Shown one piece after another: positions 8,901 to 17,923 of a stretch of 64,000 nt of DNA (position 1 is its first letter; every line of letters starts with the position of its first letter). The position numbers were made by a program, and so were the translations under genes. This DNA comes from Muribaculaceae bacterium. Lineage in GTDB: Bacteria; Bacteroidota; Bacteroidia; Bacteroidales; Muribaculaceae. The notes beneath the pieces were generated by a model. That model was not told the DNA's origin. It was given only the letters and a program-made list of their open reading frames with translations, and ran no database searches. The DNA is taken from contig JAMPHP010000001.1 in assembly GCA_023663365.1 (NCBI GenBank), positions 591,183 to 655,182 of the forward strand. Direction: 5' to 3'.

Positions 8901-10361
8901 ATGCCTACAACAAACTTTTCTGCCGGCACTGAGCCTCGGGATTTCAGGTCGATCAGCTTCGGCATCTCAGATGCCAGGTCGGAAAGCCGGCGCCATCCGA
9001 CACTGCTCATCGATGGCTACTTCGATACTATGAATGTGGTGGAGCGGGCTCTCGAACCCGGCGACTTCCTCTTCCTGGGCTATAAAGGATCGGGCAAGAC
9101 AGCTCTATCGGAGCACCTCAGGCTTACCAACGCGCAGCGCTCCGATGTCTGTATCACGGATATCCAGATGAAGTCGTTCCCCTACAAGCTTTTCTCAAAA
9201 ATCGTGAAAGGCGGTAGCGAGCCTGAGGCCAAATACCCCACGGCATGGAGGTGGATTCTGCTACTATACGTGCTTCACTCCTTCGACTCCGACACAAGCC
9301 TCAACAGGCACGCCCCCGAAGAGTGGACTGCAACAATCGAGTCCCTTCGCAAATGCGCTATCTTCCCTATTTCGACTCTTGCCGACATCGTCAACAAATC
9401 GGCTAAAAACTCATTTAGAATCAACTTCAAAGTAGTTGAGTACACGAACGAAAGCGGGCCTGACACTGTCGACTCCGACCTCAACATCTTCATAGCGCAG
9501 ATTGAAAAAATACTCACTCAAATCGACACACCCAAGCGCCACTATCTCATCATCGACGGACTCGACGATATACTCTCCAGCCGGGAGGAGCAGCATCAAT
9601 CGATAATGGCGCTTATAAACGAAGCACGCGAGCTCAACGATTGGTTCTGTGACGCTGGTTTACCCTTCAAAATAGTGGTTCTCTGCCGAACCGACATCTT
9701 CGACCATCTCTCCGACGCCAATAAAAACAAAATCCGACAGGACTACACCTTTACATTCAAATGGTTCGATGAAAGTGAGGCCGATGACTACAAAAAATCG
9801 AACCTCGTGCAGCTCGCCAACCTCCGGGGAAGGCTCAAGTATCCCGAAATCGAAGACGTATTCGACTTCTTCTTCCCGAAAGACTTCGACGGCAAACCCG
9901 TATGCAAGGCTTTGCTCGACTATACCCGCTTCACACCACGCGACTTCCTACAGCTGCTACGCACAATCCAAACCTGCTGTACCGGACCGCGTGTCACCGA
10001 AAGAGACATCAACACGGCCTTAAAGCGCTACTCTCTCGAATACTTCCAGGGAGAAATACACGATGAGCTCGCCGGCTATGCCACATCACGTGAAATTGAA
10101 GCAATCTTCAACGTGCTGTCTACCCTGAGGAGGCGCGAATTTACCATGTCGGATATCCACACTCTTGCCAGCGAAAACCCCAAATTCAAGAACATAGACT
10201 TCAACCGTCTTTTCTCCTACCTCTTCGGTTGCAGCGCGATAGGACATCTACGGGGCAACGACAACAAGCATTACTACAAATATCGCAATCAATACATGAC
10301 CTTCTCGCCCGCCGACAGGATTATTCTGCACAAAGGGCTGTGGAAGGCCTTAGTGATTTAG
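8901..10361 (+). CDS. P-loop ATPase (STAND/Sll1717-like) of unknown role in the glycan locus
   Basis: This is a 486-residue soluble protein. A Walker A motif, GYKGSGKTAL, lies at about residue 60. A Walker B-type HYLIIDGLDDI follows near residue 213, then IVVLCRTDIF (sensor-like) near 255. The C-terminal part (about 370-486) looks like winged-helix (AIFNVLSTLRRREFTMSDIH). The pattern DGYFDTMNVVERAL before the P-loop recalls P-loop ATPases of the Sll1717 group, which I name from memory and with moderate confidence. No biosynthetic role for such a protein is known to me. It starts 13 bases after one glycosyltransferase and ends 2 bases before the next, so it is co-transcribed with them. Confidence 0.72.
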   Translation: MPTTNFSAGTEPRDFRSISFGISDARSESRRHPTLLIDGYFDTMNVVERALEPGDFLFLGYKGSGKTALSEHLRLTNAQRSDVCITDIQMKSFPYKLFSKIVKGGSEPEAKYPTAWRWILLLYVLHSFDSDTSLNRHAPEEWTATIESLRKCAIFPISTLADIVNKSAKNSFRINFKVVEYTNESGPDTVDSDLNIFIAQIEKILTQIDTPKRHYLIIDGLDDILSSREEQHQSIMALINEARELNDWFCDAGLPFKIVVLCRTDIFDHLSDANKNKIRQDYTFTFKWFDESEADDYKKSNLVQLANLRGRLKYPEIEDVFDFFFPKDFDGKPVCKALLDYTRFTPRDFLQLLRTIQTCCTGPRVTERDINTALKRYSLEYFQGEIHDELAGYATSREIEAIFNVLSTLRRREFTMSDIHTLASENPKFKNIDFNRLFSYLFGCSAIGHLRGNDNKHYYKYRNQYMTFSPADRIILHKGLWKALVI

Positions 10362-10363
10362 CC

Positions 10364-11515
10364 ATGTCCAACAACACTAAAATCATCCGCATTTCCACCG
10401 TGCCGGGCTCGCTCAACACCTTCTGCAACGGTCTGCTTAGCGAGCTGAAAGTCGAGGGCTACGACGTGGTAGCCGTATCATCGCCGGGGCCCGACCTCGA
10501 CGAAGTAGCCTCGCGCGAAGGCGTGCGCACTCGTGCCGTGCCCATGCAGAGGCACATATCACCGCTATCCGACCTACGCAGCCTCGCAGGTCTAATAAAG
10601 GTATTCCGCAGCGAGAAGCCGACAATGGTTCACTCCATCACACCTAAGGCCGGCCTCCTCTCCATGATGGCCGCTAAGATATGCCGCGTGCCGGTGCGGG
10701 TGCACACTTTCACAGGACTCGTATTTCCCACATCCACAGGACTCAAAAAGAAGATACTGATGCTCACCGACCGCCTCACTTGCGCCTGCGCCACACACGT
10801 GGTGCCTGAGGGCGAAGGAGTGAAAGCCGACCTCACACACTACGGCATCACACACAAGCCCATGGCCGTGCTTGGCCACGGCAACATCCGCGGCATCGAC
10901 ATCGAGCACTACTCACCCTCGGCGCCGGGTGTAATGGAGAGAGCAGCCGGAATCCGTCGCGACGGCATATTCACATTCATATTCATTGGCCGCCTCGTAG
11001 GCGACAAAGGCATCAATGAGCTCGTGGAGGCTTTCGATCGGCTCCATGGCGAGTACCCTCAATCCCGACTCATCCTCGTAGGCTCTCAGGAGCGTCAACT
11101 CGACCCACTCTCCCCGGCCACACTCACAGCTATCGACAGCAACCCGGCAATCGAAGCCGTAGGCAGCCAATCCGATGTACGGCCTTGGCTCGCCGCCTCC
11201 GATGCACTCGTCTTCCCCAGCTACCGCGAAGGCTTCCCCAACGTTGTCATCGAGGCCGGAGCTATGGGGCTGCCTTCTATCGTGACCGACATCAACGGCT
11301 CACGCGAAATCATAATCGAAGGCCGCAACGGTACCATCGTGCCTCCACGCAGTGCCGACGCCCTATACCGCGCTATGCGTCGCTTCATCGACAGCCCGGA
11401 AGAGCTCTCAAAAATGGCAGCTGAGGCTCGCCCGCTCATTGCCTCGCGCTACGAGCAGAGCTACGTGCGCCGCTGCCTCAAAGAGTACTACTCAGAAGTC
11501 TTGAAAGATAAATAA
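10364..11515 (+). CDS. Family 4 glycosyltransferase, PglA-like position
   Basis: This GT-B protein (383 residues from the ATG at 10364, two bases after the ATPase stop) has an N-terminal KIIRISTVPGSLNTFCNGLL, HSITPKAGLLSMMAA near residue 90, FIFIGRLVGDKGINELVEAF near 205 and REGFPNVVIEAGAMGLPSIV (E-x7-E) near 285. It precedes a pglC-like priming transferase, as the alpha-1,3-GalNAc transferase gene pglA does in Campylobacter glycosylation clusters, so it may add the second sugar. That sugar assignment is inference from order. An upstream in-frame start at 10229 lies inside the ATPase gene and is rejected. Confidence 0.85.
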   Translation: MSNNTKIIRISTVPGSLNTFCNGLLSELKVEGYDVVAVSSPGPDLDEVASREGVRTRAVPMQRHISPLSDLRSLAGLIKVFRSEKPTMVHSITPKAGLLSMMAAKICRVPVRVHTFTGLVFPTSTGLKKKILMLTDRLTCACATHVVPEGEGVKADLTHYGITHKPMAVLGHGNIRGIDIEHYSPSAPGVMERAAGIRRDGIFTFIFIGRLVGDKGINELVEAFDRLHGEYPQSRLILVGSQERQLDPLSPATLTAIDSNPAIEAVGSQSDVRPWLAASDALVFPSYREGFPNVVIEAGAMGLPSIVTDINGSREIIIEGRNGTIVPPRSADALYRAMRRFIDSPEELSKMAAEARPLIASRYEQSYVRRCLKEYYSEVLKDK

Positions 11516-11516
11516 C

Positions 11517-12131
11517 ATGAACCTCTACCGACACTTCTTCAAGCGGGCCATCGACATCACAGCATCCGGTGGCGCACTTTTAGTTCTCGCCGTGCCCTTG
11601 GCTGCCGTCACGGCATGGCTCTATTTTGCCAACAAAGGCGCGGGAGCTTTCTTCTTCCAGGAGAGGCCGGGTAAAGGTGGAAAGATTTTCAAAGTGGTCA
11701 AGTTCAAGACGATGACAGATGAGAAGGATAAGGAAGGCAATCTGTTGCCTGATGCGCAGCGCCTTACCAAGGTCGGACGCTTCGTCCGCTCGACCTCGAT
11801 CGACGAGCTGCCACAGCTCTGGAATGTGCTCAGAGGCGACATGTCGCTCATCGGCCCAAGGCCGCTGTTGGTTCAATACCTTCCCCTTTACTCACCCGAG
11901 CAGGCTCGCCGCCACGAAGTGCGCCCGGGCATCACGGGCTGGGCGCAGTGCCACGGCCGAAACGCCATATCGTGGCAGAAAAAATTCGAGCTCGACGTTT
12001 GGTATGTCGACCATATCTCGTTTTTGACCGACTGCAAGGTCATCTGGACTACTATCAAGAAAGTAGTGGCACGCGAGGATATCAGCTCAGCCACATCAGT
12101 CACCATGGAAGCATTCAATGGCAACAATTAA
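11517..12131 (+). CDS. Priming phosphoglycosyl transferase, PglC-like
   Basis: This 204-residue bacterial sugar transferase has one N-terminal hydrophobic re-entrant segment (residues 15-37). The signature stretches FKVVKFKTMTDEKD, SIDELPQLWNVLRGDMSLIGPRPLL (D-E catalytic pair in SIDELPQ) and VRPGITGWAQ follow. It would transfer a sugar phosphate from UDP-sugar to undecaprenyl phosphate at the cytoplasmic face, starting the glycan. The short length fits the monotopic PglC/WecP class rather than the long WbaP class. It starts one base after the previous stop and overlaps the acetyltransferase gene by 14 bases. With the following two genes it suggests UDP-diNAc-bacillosamine as substrate. Confidence 0.9.
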   Translation: MNLYRHFFKRAIDITASGGALLVLAVPLAAVTAWLYFANKGAGAFFFQERPGKGGKIFKVVKFKTMTDEKDKEGNLLPDAQRLTKVGRFVRSTSIDELPQLWNVLRGDMSLIGPRPLLVQYLPLYSPEQARRHEVRPGITGWAQCHGRNAISWQKKFELDVWYVDHISFLTDCKVIWTTIKKVVAREDISSATSVTMEAFNGNN

Positions 12132-12720
12132 TCTTTTCGGTGCAAGCGGTCATGCCAAGGTAGCCATGGACATCATCGCGGCTCAAGGCGATGATGTCGG
12201 TTGCCTGTATGACGACAATCCGCATTGCGTTGAGATAAATGGCAAAAATGTATTCAAAGCTGCTGATACTGCAGTTACAGGCCCGCTGATTATCAGCATA
12301 GGGTCGTGTAATGTCCGCAAGATTATCGCGCGGCGGTATAATGTCGGATATGCCACGGCCATTCATCCCGACGCCGCCATCTCATCGAGCGCGACTATAG
12401 GTGAAGGCTCGGTAGTAATGCCCGGCGCAATCATCAACTCCGACGCACGTATTGGCCGCCATTGCATCATCAACACCAAGGCATCAGTCGACCATGAATG
12501 TCGGATTGCCGACTTCGTCCATATTGCACCCGGAGCCACCTTGAGTGGAAATGTCGAGGTAGGAGAATGTACATGGATTGGCGTGGGAGCCTGCGTCAAG
12601 CAGGGTGTGACGATAGGGCGAAACTGCATGATAGGAGCCGGTTCTGTAGTTGTGAAAGACATCCCCGACAATGTGGTCGCCTATGGTAATCCATGCCGTA
12701 TAATCAAAGAAAACGTTTAA
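12118..12720 (+). CDS. Sugar N-/O-acetyltransferase, PglD/NeuD-like left-handed beta-helix
   Basis: This 200-residue protein begins with a small Rossmann part (INLFGASGHAKVAMDII, the PglD/NeuD N-terminal signature) followed from residue about 80 by hexapeptide repeats (IGEGSVVMPGA, IGRHCIIN, VDHECRIADFVHIAPGA, IGAGSVV). The histidine in TKASVDHECRI corresponds to the catalytic base region of PglD. The predicted reaction is acetyl-CoA dependent acetylation of a UDP-4-amino sugar, placed between the priming transferase and the aminotransferase as in bacillosamine clusters. Its start lies 14 bases inside the previous gene. Confidence 0.87.
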   Translation: MATINLFGASGHAKVAMDIIAAQGDDVGCLYDDNPHCVEINGKNVFKAADTAVTGPLIISIGSCNVRKIIARRYNVGYATAIHPDAAISSSATIGEGSVVMPGAIINSDARIGRHCIINTKASVDHECRIADFVHIAPGATLSGNVEVGECTWIGVGACVKQGVTIGRNCMIGAGSVVVKDIPDNVVAYGNPCRIIKENV

Positions 12721-12733
12721 AACACAAGATATT

Positions 12734-13996
12734 ATGAGAGACCGAATACTCCTTTGCCTGGCTCACATGAGCGGCAAAGAACAGGATTATATCAAAGAGG
12801 CTTTCGACCAAAACTGGGTGGTGCCCCTTGGCCCCAACGTCAACGGCTTCGAGAAGGACCTCGAAGATTTTGTCAACGACCGCACAGGCGCCGCACCGCT
12901 CGACAAGAAAGTCGTGGCACTCTCGGCAGGTACCGCCGCCGTGCATCTGGCGCTGATAGCCTGCGGTGTAGGCCCCGGCGACGAGGTACTGGTGCAGTCG
13001 TTCACCTTCTGCGCCTCGAGCCACCCCATCACCTACTGCGGCGCCACGCCCGTGTTTGTCGACTCCGAAGCCGAGTCGTGGAACATCGACCCCGACCTGC
13101 TCGAGGAAGCCATCAAGGACCGCATAGCCCGCACAGGTCGCAAGCCCAAAGCCATCGTCCCCGTGGCGCTCTACGGCATGCCTTACCGCATCGACCGCAT
13201 CATGGAGATAGCCGACCGCTACGGCATCCCCGTGATAGAGGACGCCGCCGAAGGCCTCGGCTCGCGCTTCGGCGGACAGGTGCTCGGCACCTTCGGCAAA
13301 TATGGCGTGCTCTCGTTCAACGGCAACAAGATGATCACCACCTCGGGCGGCGGCGCCCTCGTGTGCGACAATGCCGACGACAAGAACACCATCATGTGGT
13401 ACGCCACCCAGGCCCGCGAATCCTATCCCTACTACCAGCACGAAGCCATCGGCTACAACTACCGCATGTCGAACATCTGCGCCGGCATCGGCCGCGGCCA
13501 GATGACGATTATCGACGACCACATCGCCCACCACCGCCACGTGCAGGAGCTCTACTGCGAGCTGCTGAAAGATGTCGACGGCATCGAGATGCACTGCAAT
13601 CCGTGGCCGGAGTCCGACTCCAACTTCTGGCTCTGCACCGCCACGCTCGACCCCGACCTCAAAATCAAGGGCCAGGATGAGGCCTACAAGACCATCATCA
13701 CCGGGGCTGTAGGCGGCGCAGCAGGCGTGATTCACGCAGCCTCAACAGCCACTACCGACTGTCAGCCCAACGACAACGTCGAAGCCCTGCGCGTCTACCT
13801 TGACCGTGCCAACATCGAGGCGCGCCCGCTGTGGAAGCCTATGCACCGCCAGCCCGTCTACAAAGACGCCCCCGCCTACGTCAACGGCGTGTCGGAATCC
13901 CTCTTCAAGGTCGGCATCTGCCTTCCCGCCGGCCCCTACGTGACCGACGACGACGTCCGCTATATCGTCGACACCATCAAAGACGCTATCGCATAA
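12734..13996 (+). CDS. PLP-dependent nucleotide-sugar aminotransferase, PglE-like (DegT/DnrJ/EryC1 family)
   Basis: This is a 420-residue fold-type I aminotransferase. ALSAGTAAVHLALIA, VIEDAAEGLGS and LSFNGNKMITTSGGGALV (the PLP lysine in NGNK) are diagnostic. YNYRMSNICAGIGRGQ, EARPLWKPMHRQPVYK and KVGICLPAGPYVTDDDV closely follow Campylobacter PglE as I remember it. The likely product is UDP-4-amino-4,6-dideoxy-GlcNAc from the 4-keto sugar. No PglF-type 4,6-dehydratase is visible in the window, so the keto-sugar must come from elsewhere. It is the last gene before the terminator. Confidence 0.87.
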   Translation: MRDRILLCLAHMSGKEQDYIKEAFDQNWVVPLGPNVNGFEKDLEDFVNDRTGAAPLDKKVVALSAGTAAVHLALIACGVGPGDEVLVQSFTFCASSHPITYCGATPVFVDSEAESWNIDPDLLEEAIKDRIARTGRKPKAIVPVALYGMPYRIDRIMEIADRYGIPVIEDAAEGLGSRFGGQVLGTFGKYGVLSFNGNKMITTSGGGALVCDNADDKNTIMWYATQARESYPYYQHEAIGYNYRMSNICAGIGRGQMTIIDDHIAHHRHVQELYCELLKDVDGIEMHCNPWPESDSNFWLCTATLDPDLKIKGQDEAYKTIITGAVGGAAGVIHAASTATTDCQPNDNVEALRVYLDRANIEARPLWKPMHRQPVYKDAPAYVNGVSESLFKVGICLPAGPYVTDDDVRYIVDTIKDAIA

Positions 13997-14018
13997 AGCA
14001 TATCATACAAAGAAACAG

Positions 14019-14051
14019 CGCGGGGCGCGGCCGATGTGGCTGCGCCCCGCG
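14019..14051 (+). terminator. Hairpin terminator closing the glycan locus
   Basis: A perfect 10-bp GC stem (14019-14028 with 14042-14051) lies 23 bases after the aminotransferase stop and is followed by a T-rich run (TGTATATTTT). Only this one strong hairpin was seen on the + strand between 1 and 14050 outside coding sequence, consistent with one long transcript. Confidence 0.8.
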
Positions 14052-14128
14052 TGTATATTTTCGCTCTGCGGCGAACAAATGGGGGAGTGGGATTGTAAGA
14101 ATTATATAGATTTTACAATTCATTCATT

Positions 14129-15643
14129 ATGGCAGATTTTTTGAGTACTTTTTTTGTAAGTTCAGCAGATGCCGTGGCCCGCAGCGTGGATGTGACTCAC
14201 TTCATAGGCGATTCCACAGGACTTTCGTATGCGTTGGCCAACCTTATCATGAAGGTTGTCGACTGGATACTCGGGGTGTTCGGGCTCAGCTCGCATCCTA
14301 CGCTGGTGACGGTGCTATATGCGGCCGTTGTGCTTGGCGTGTCGTTGGTAATCGGTTATATCACCAAGTGGATAGTGCTCGGCATTGTTCGTATGGTGGG
14401 TATGCACTGGAAGGGAGACGCTTACCAGACTCTGGTGTCGGTGCGTTTCTTCCATAAACTGTGCCGCGTGATTCCGGCATTGGTTTTTCTGATTCTTATT
14501 CAATTTGCACTCTCGAGCCATAATTCTCTTTCGGGTTTTCTCACCAAGGTCACGCTGATTTATGTGGTGTATGTGACTTGTGTGGCGCTCTCGGCTCTGA
14601 TTATGGCTGTGTGGCAACATGTCGATACCCGTGAGAATAAGCGTAAGTTGCCTCTCAAGGGACTTGCGCAGCTTGTCAAGGGGGTAGTGTGGATTATCGC
14701 CGGCATTGTGGTGGTGGCTATCGTTGTGGATAAGTCGCCTGGCTCTCTGCTGGCAGGTCTTGGCGCTTTTGCTGCTGTGCTGATGTTGATTTTCAAGGAT
14801 AGTATTCTCGGGCTCGTTGCCGGAGTGCAGCTTTCGGAGAATGATTCGCTGCATGTAGGCGATTGGATCAAGGTCAACGGTACGGATGCCAACGGCACTG
14901 TTGAGGAGGTCACTCTTACGTCGGTGAAGGTTCTGAACTGGGATAAGACTACTACCACGCTTCCGCCTTACAGCCTTATCAGCGGAAGTTTCACCAACTA
15001 CCGCAGTATGCAGGAGAGCAATACCCGCCGTATCTGCCGCAGCTATATGATTGATGCCGACAGTGTGCTCCCGGCCACTGAGGCGATGCTCGACAATATA
15101 CGCAAGGTTGAGTTTATGGATGATTATATCACCCGAAAACTTGCGCAGAAGGCTGCCGGCAAGGTGGCTGATGTAGAAAATCCCGAGGGTCTGGTCGATG
15201 GTACGATTGATACTAATCTCGGACTGTTCCGCGCTTATATCAAGATGTGGCTCGACGCCAATCCGCATATCGCCCACGACAGCGACTGCTTCGTGTCGAC
15301 TCTCGCACAGACGGCCGCGGGTATTCCGCTGCAGATCTACTGCTTCACGGCTACGTCGAAGTGGTTCCCCTACGAGGGCATACAGGATGTGATATTCGAG
15401 CATATTGCGGCAATGCTGCGCTTCTTCCAGCTCTATACCTTCGAGAATGCTTCGGGCCGCGATACTGTGGTCGACGGCTACCTCAGCCCCGGTGGAGATA
15501 TCGACGCGGTGTTCGGAATTCCTTATCCGTTCTTCCAAAACCCCGATGCCCCCGACTCTCCGGCTTCGACGCGTACGGGTGCCGTGCGACCGCCCAAGAC
15601 GGCGGTGTCGCCCGATGCTCCGGCTGCTCCTGCCTCTCATTGA
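14129..15643 (+). CDS. Mechanosensitive ion channel, MscS superfamily (YbdG/MscM-like)
   Basis: This 504-residue inner-membrane protein has about five hydrophobic segments. The pore-lining MscS helix is visible as GSLLAGLGAFAAVLMLIFKD (about 207-226), followed by GLVAGVQLSENDSLHVGDWI and the beta domain motif GTVEEVTLTSVKV. The cytoplasmic part (about 290-470) is longer than in the small MscS and resembles YbdG. It should open on membrane tension and release solutes. The C-terminus is a Pro/Ala-rich, low-complexity tail. The gene is separated from the glycan locus by a terminator and followed by its own, so it is likely monocistronic. Confidence 0.88.
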   Translation: MADFLSTFFVSSADAVARSVDVTHFIGDSTGLSYALANLIMKVVDWILGVFGLSSHPTLVTVLYAAVVLGVSLVIGYITKWIVLGIVRMVGMHWKGDAYQTLVSVRFFHKLCRVIPALVFLILIQFALSSHNSLSGFLTKVTLIYVVYVTCVALSALIMAVWQHVDTRENKRKLPLKGLAQLVKGVVWIIAGIVVVAIVVDKSPGSLLAGLGAFAAVLMLIFKDSILGLVAGVQLSENDSLHVGDWIKVNGTDANGTVEEVTLTSVKVLNWDKTTTTLPPYSLISGSFTNYRSMQESNTRRICRSYMIDADSVLPATEAMLDNIRKVEFMDDYITRKLAQKAAGKVADVENPEGLVDGTIDTNLGLFRAYIKMWLDANPHIAHDSDCFVSTLAQTAAGIPLQIYCFTATSKWFPYEGIQDVIFEHIAAMLRFFQLYTFENASGRDTVVDGYLSPGGDIDAVFGIPYPFFQNPDAPDSPASTRTGAVRPPKTAVSPDAPAAPASH

Positions 15644-15660
15644 CGGTGATGAGTTTTTCC

Positions 15661-15690
15661 AACGGTCCGCTTCACGGCGGGCCGTTTTTT
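15661..15690 (+). terminator. Intrinsic terminator after the MscS-like gene
   Basis: Arms 15661-15670 and 15677-15686 pair over 10 bp with one G-U pair, and the run of T at 15685-15690 follows directly. It lies 17 bases after the MscS-like stop. Confidence 0.82.
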
Positions 15691-15743
15691 AAGTGTATTT
15701 TCGGCGTGGTGCGTATATATAAGGAAAACCCAAAGAATGTAGA

Positions 15744-17054
15744 ATGACAACTCAATCATATTCGGCAGAAAAATACACAATGGCACAGGCTGTGGAGGAG
15801 GCCAAGCGCTGCCTTGGCTGCAAGGTGCCTCAGTGCCGCAAAGGCTGCCCGGTGAGCAATGATATCCCCGCCTGGATCCATGAGCTCTCGATGGGTAATC
15901 TCGGCAATGCCATGGCTATCATCAACACTCACAGCAATCTGCCTGCGGTGTGCGGGCGAGTGTGCGCTCACGAGCGCCAGTGTGAGGGCAATTGTGTGCT
16001 CGGCAAGAAGGGTGCGCACATCAACATCGGCAAGCTCGAGCGCTTTGTGGCCGACTTCGACACTGAGATGGGGCTTACCCGCGGCATGCTCGTGGCCAAG
16101 GACCGCGGCAAAGTGGCCGTGATTGGCAGTGGGCCGGCCGGGCTTACGATTGCAGGCGAGCTCGCCCGCGCCGGTTTCCGCGTGGAGATATTCGAGATGG
16201 AGCCTGAGGCGGGCGGAGTGCTCACATTCGGCATACCAGAGTACCGCCTGCCCAAAGATATTGTGCGGGCCGAGATACGGAAGATAGAGGAGCTCGGAGT
16301 GGCCATACACTGCGGAGTGACTATTGGCCGCGATTTCACTGTCGATGATTTGTTTGCCCACGGCTATGATGCCATCTTCATGGGCACGGGAGCCGGTAAG
16401 CCCAAGCGTCTCGAGATTCCCGGTGCACGTCTCGACGGTGTGCGTCAGGCCATCTATTTCCTTCGCCGTGTGAGCCTCTACAACAGCGGCTATATCAGCC
16501 GTGATGAAGTGCCGGTGCGAGAGGGTCACAAGGTATTTGTGATAGGATGCGGCAACACTGCCATGGATGCCGCCCGCACAGCCGTGAGGCTTGGAGCCTC
16601 CGAGGTGACGGTGGTCTATCACCGCACCATCGACCGCATGAGCGCGCTTAGGGCGGAGTACGATGAAGCAGTGAGGGAGGGCATAAAATTCCTCTGGCAA
16701 TCGTCGGTGGTCAATATCCACGACACCGATGGTGAGCTCACAAGCATCGACATCGAGAGCGGGGGAGAGGTGCGCAATGTGCCTGCCGACCGCGTGATAT
16801 TTGCAGTCGGCAGCCAGCCTGCGGCGCGCATTGTGTCGACCACCACGGGCATAGATGTGGATGAAAAAGGCTATGTGCTCACCCGTGAGGAGCCCTACGG
16901 CATGACATCGCGCAAAGGGGTGTTTGCCGGCGGCGATGTGACAAACCGTCCTGCCACCGTGGTGCATGCCATGCAGGATGCCCGGCGAGTGGCCGAGGGA
17001 ATTATCCGCTATGTGGATGCCGTGAAGCTGCTTGCTAAAATTGATGAACCTTAA
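15744..17054 (+). CDS. gltD: NADPH-dependent glutamate synthase small-subunit-like oxidoreductase
   Basis: This 436-residue protein has an N-terminal Fe-S domain with cysteine clusters CLGCKVPQCRKGCPV (about residue 23) and CGRVCAHERQCEGNC (about 70). An FAD site (VAVIGSGPAGLTIA, about 125) and an NADPH site (VFVIGCGNTAMDAARTA, about 268) follow, ending with VFAGGDVTNRPATVVHAMQDA. This is the GltD/GltA-like small subunit that passes electrons from NADPH. No glutamate synthase large subunit is adjacent, so it may act as a stand-alone homotetrameric form, pair with a distant partner, or be an NfnB-type subunit. Its short AT-rich 5' region suggests its own promoter. Confidence 0.82.
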   Translation: MTTQSYSAEKYTMAQAVEEAKRCLGCKVPQCRKGCPVSNDIPAWIHELSMGNLGNAMAIINTHSNLPAVCGRVCAHERQCEGNCVLGKKGAHINIGKLERFVADFDTEMGLTRGMLVAKDRGKVAVIGSGPAGLTIAGELARAGFRVEIFEMEPEAGGVLTFGIPEYRLPKDIVRAEIRKIEELGVAIHCGVTIGRDFTVDDLFAHGYDAIFMGTGAGKPKRLEIPGARLDGVRQAIYFLRRVSLYNSGYISRDEVPVREGHKVFVIGCGNTAMDAARTAVRLGASEVTVVYHRTIDRMSALRAEYDEAVREGIKFLWQSSVVNIHDTDGELTSIDIESGGEVRNVPADRVIFAVGSQPAARIVSTTTGIDVDEKGYVLTREEPYGMTSRKGVFAGGDVTNRPATVVHAMQDARRVAEGIIRYVDAVKLLAKIDEP

Positions 17055-17125
17055 TTATAATTAAAATACAAATTTTGCGTTAAATACATATAACCAAAAT
17101 TTCACACACCTAAAATCAAAAGGAA

Positions 17126-17920
17126 ATGGTAAACTTCTCACTTGAGGGCAAAGTGGCCCTCGTCACCGGCGCCGCGTATGGCATAGGTCTTGCCATCGCC
17201 CAGGCATTTGCCGAGGCCGGAGCAAAAATCGTGTTCAACTGCTCACGTCAGGAAACCGTAGACCGCGGTCTTGCAGCCTATAAGGAGCTCGGCATCGATG
17301 CCAAAGGCTATCTCTGCGATGTGACCGATGAAAATGCCGTGCGCGAGATGGTGGCCGATATTGAGAAGACTGTAGGCACTATCGACATCCTTGTCAACAA
17401 TGCCGGTATCATCAAGCGTATACCCATGGAGCAGATGGAAGCATCGGATTTCCGCCGCGTGATCGACATCGACCTCGTTGGTCCCTTCATCTGCGCCAAG
17501 GCCGTAATACCCGGAATGATTAAGAAAGGCCACGGCAAGATTATCAATATCTGCTCTATGATGAGCGAGCTCGGCCGCGAGACCGTGAGCGCCTATGCCG
17601 CAGCCAAAGGCGGCCTCAAGATGCTCACCCGCAATATCTGCTCGGAGTACGGCGAGCACAACATCCAGTGCAACGGTATCGGCCCGGGCTATATCGCCAC
17701 CGAGCAGACGGCTCCCCTGCGCGAACGTCAGGCCGATGGTAGCCGCCATCCTTTCGACTCTTTCATCATCGCCAAGACACCGGCCGCACGCTGGGGCACG
17801 CCCGAGGATCTCATGGGTCCGGCTGTGTTCCTTGCCTCCGATGCCTCGAACTTCGTCAACGGCCACGTGCTCTATGTCGACGGCGGTATTCTCGCATACA
17901 TAGGCAAGCAGCCCTCCTAA
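17126..17920 (+). CDS. SDR dehydrogenase, gluconate 5-dehydrogenase / KduD-like
   Basis: This is a 264-residue classical short-chain dehydrogenase: TGAAYGIGLA cofactor motif (about residue 15), NNAGI (about 90), catalytic Ser in NICSMMSELG, and the YAAAK catalytic Tyr/Lys. PAARWGTPEDLMGPAVFLAS and VNGHVLYVDGGIL resemble both IdnO and KduD. Because the operon continues with KDG kinase, KDPG aldolase and KduI, reduction of 2,5-diketo-3-deoxygluconate to 2-keto-3-deoxygluconate (KduD activity) is the most likely job; gluconate 5-dehydrogenase is the alternative. It is the first gene of the operon, with an AAAAGG Shine-Dalgarno-like run just before the ATG. Confidence 0.83.
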   Translation: MVNFSLEGKVALVTGAAYGIGLAIAQAFAEAGAKIVFNCSRQETVDRGLAAYKELGIDAKGYLCDVTDENAVREMVADIEKTVGTIDILVNNAGIIKRIPMEQMEASDFRRVIDIDLVGPFICAKAVIPGMIKKGHGKIINICSMMSELGRETVSAYAAAKGGLKMLTRNICSEYGEHNIQCNGIGPGYIATEQTAPLRERQADGSRHPFDSFIIAKTPAARWGTPEDLMGPAVFLASDASNFVNGHVLYVDGGILAYIGKQPS

Positions 17921-17923
17921 GCG

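Noticed and set aside
12704..13735. Long open frames opposite or beside the aminotransferase gene (343 residues - strand and 308 residues + strand)
   Set aside because: They are shadows caused by high GC and codon bias; their products are His/Arg-rich without motifs and overlap the PglE-like gene fully.
14315..15640. 441-residue - strand frame opposite the MscS-like gene
   Set aside because: No motif, unusual His/Arg content, complete overlap with a clear MscS-family gene.
15756..16967. 403-residue - strand frame opposite the glutamate synthase-like gene
   Set aside because: The + strand frame has intact Fe-S, FAD and NADPH motifs; the - strand product has none.
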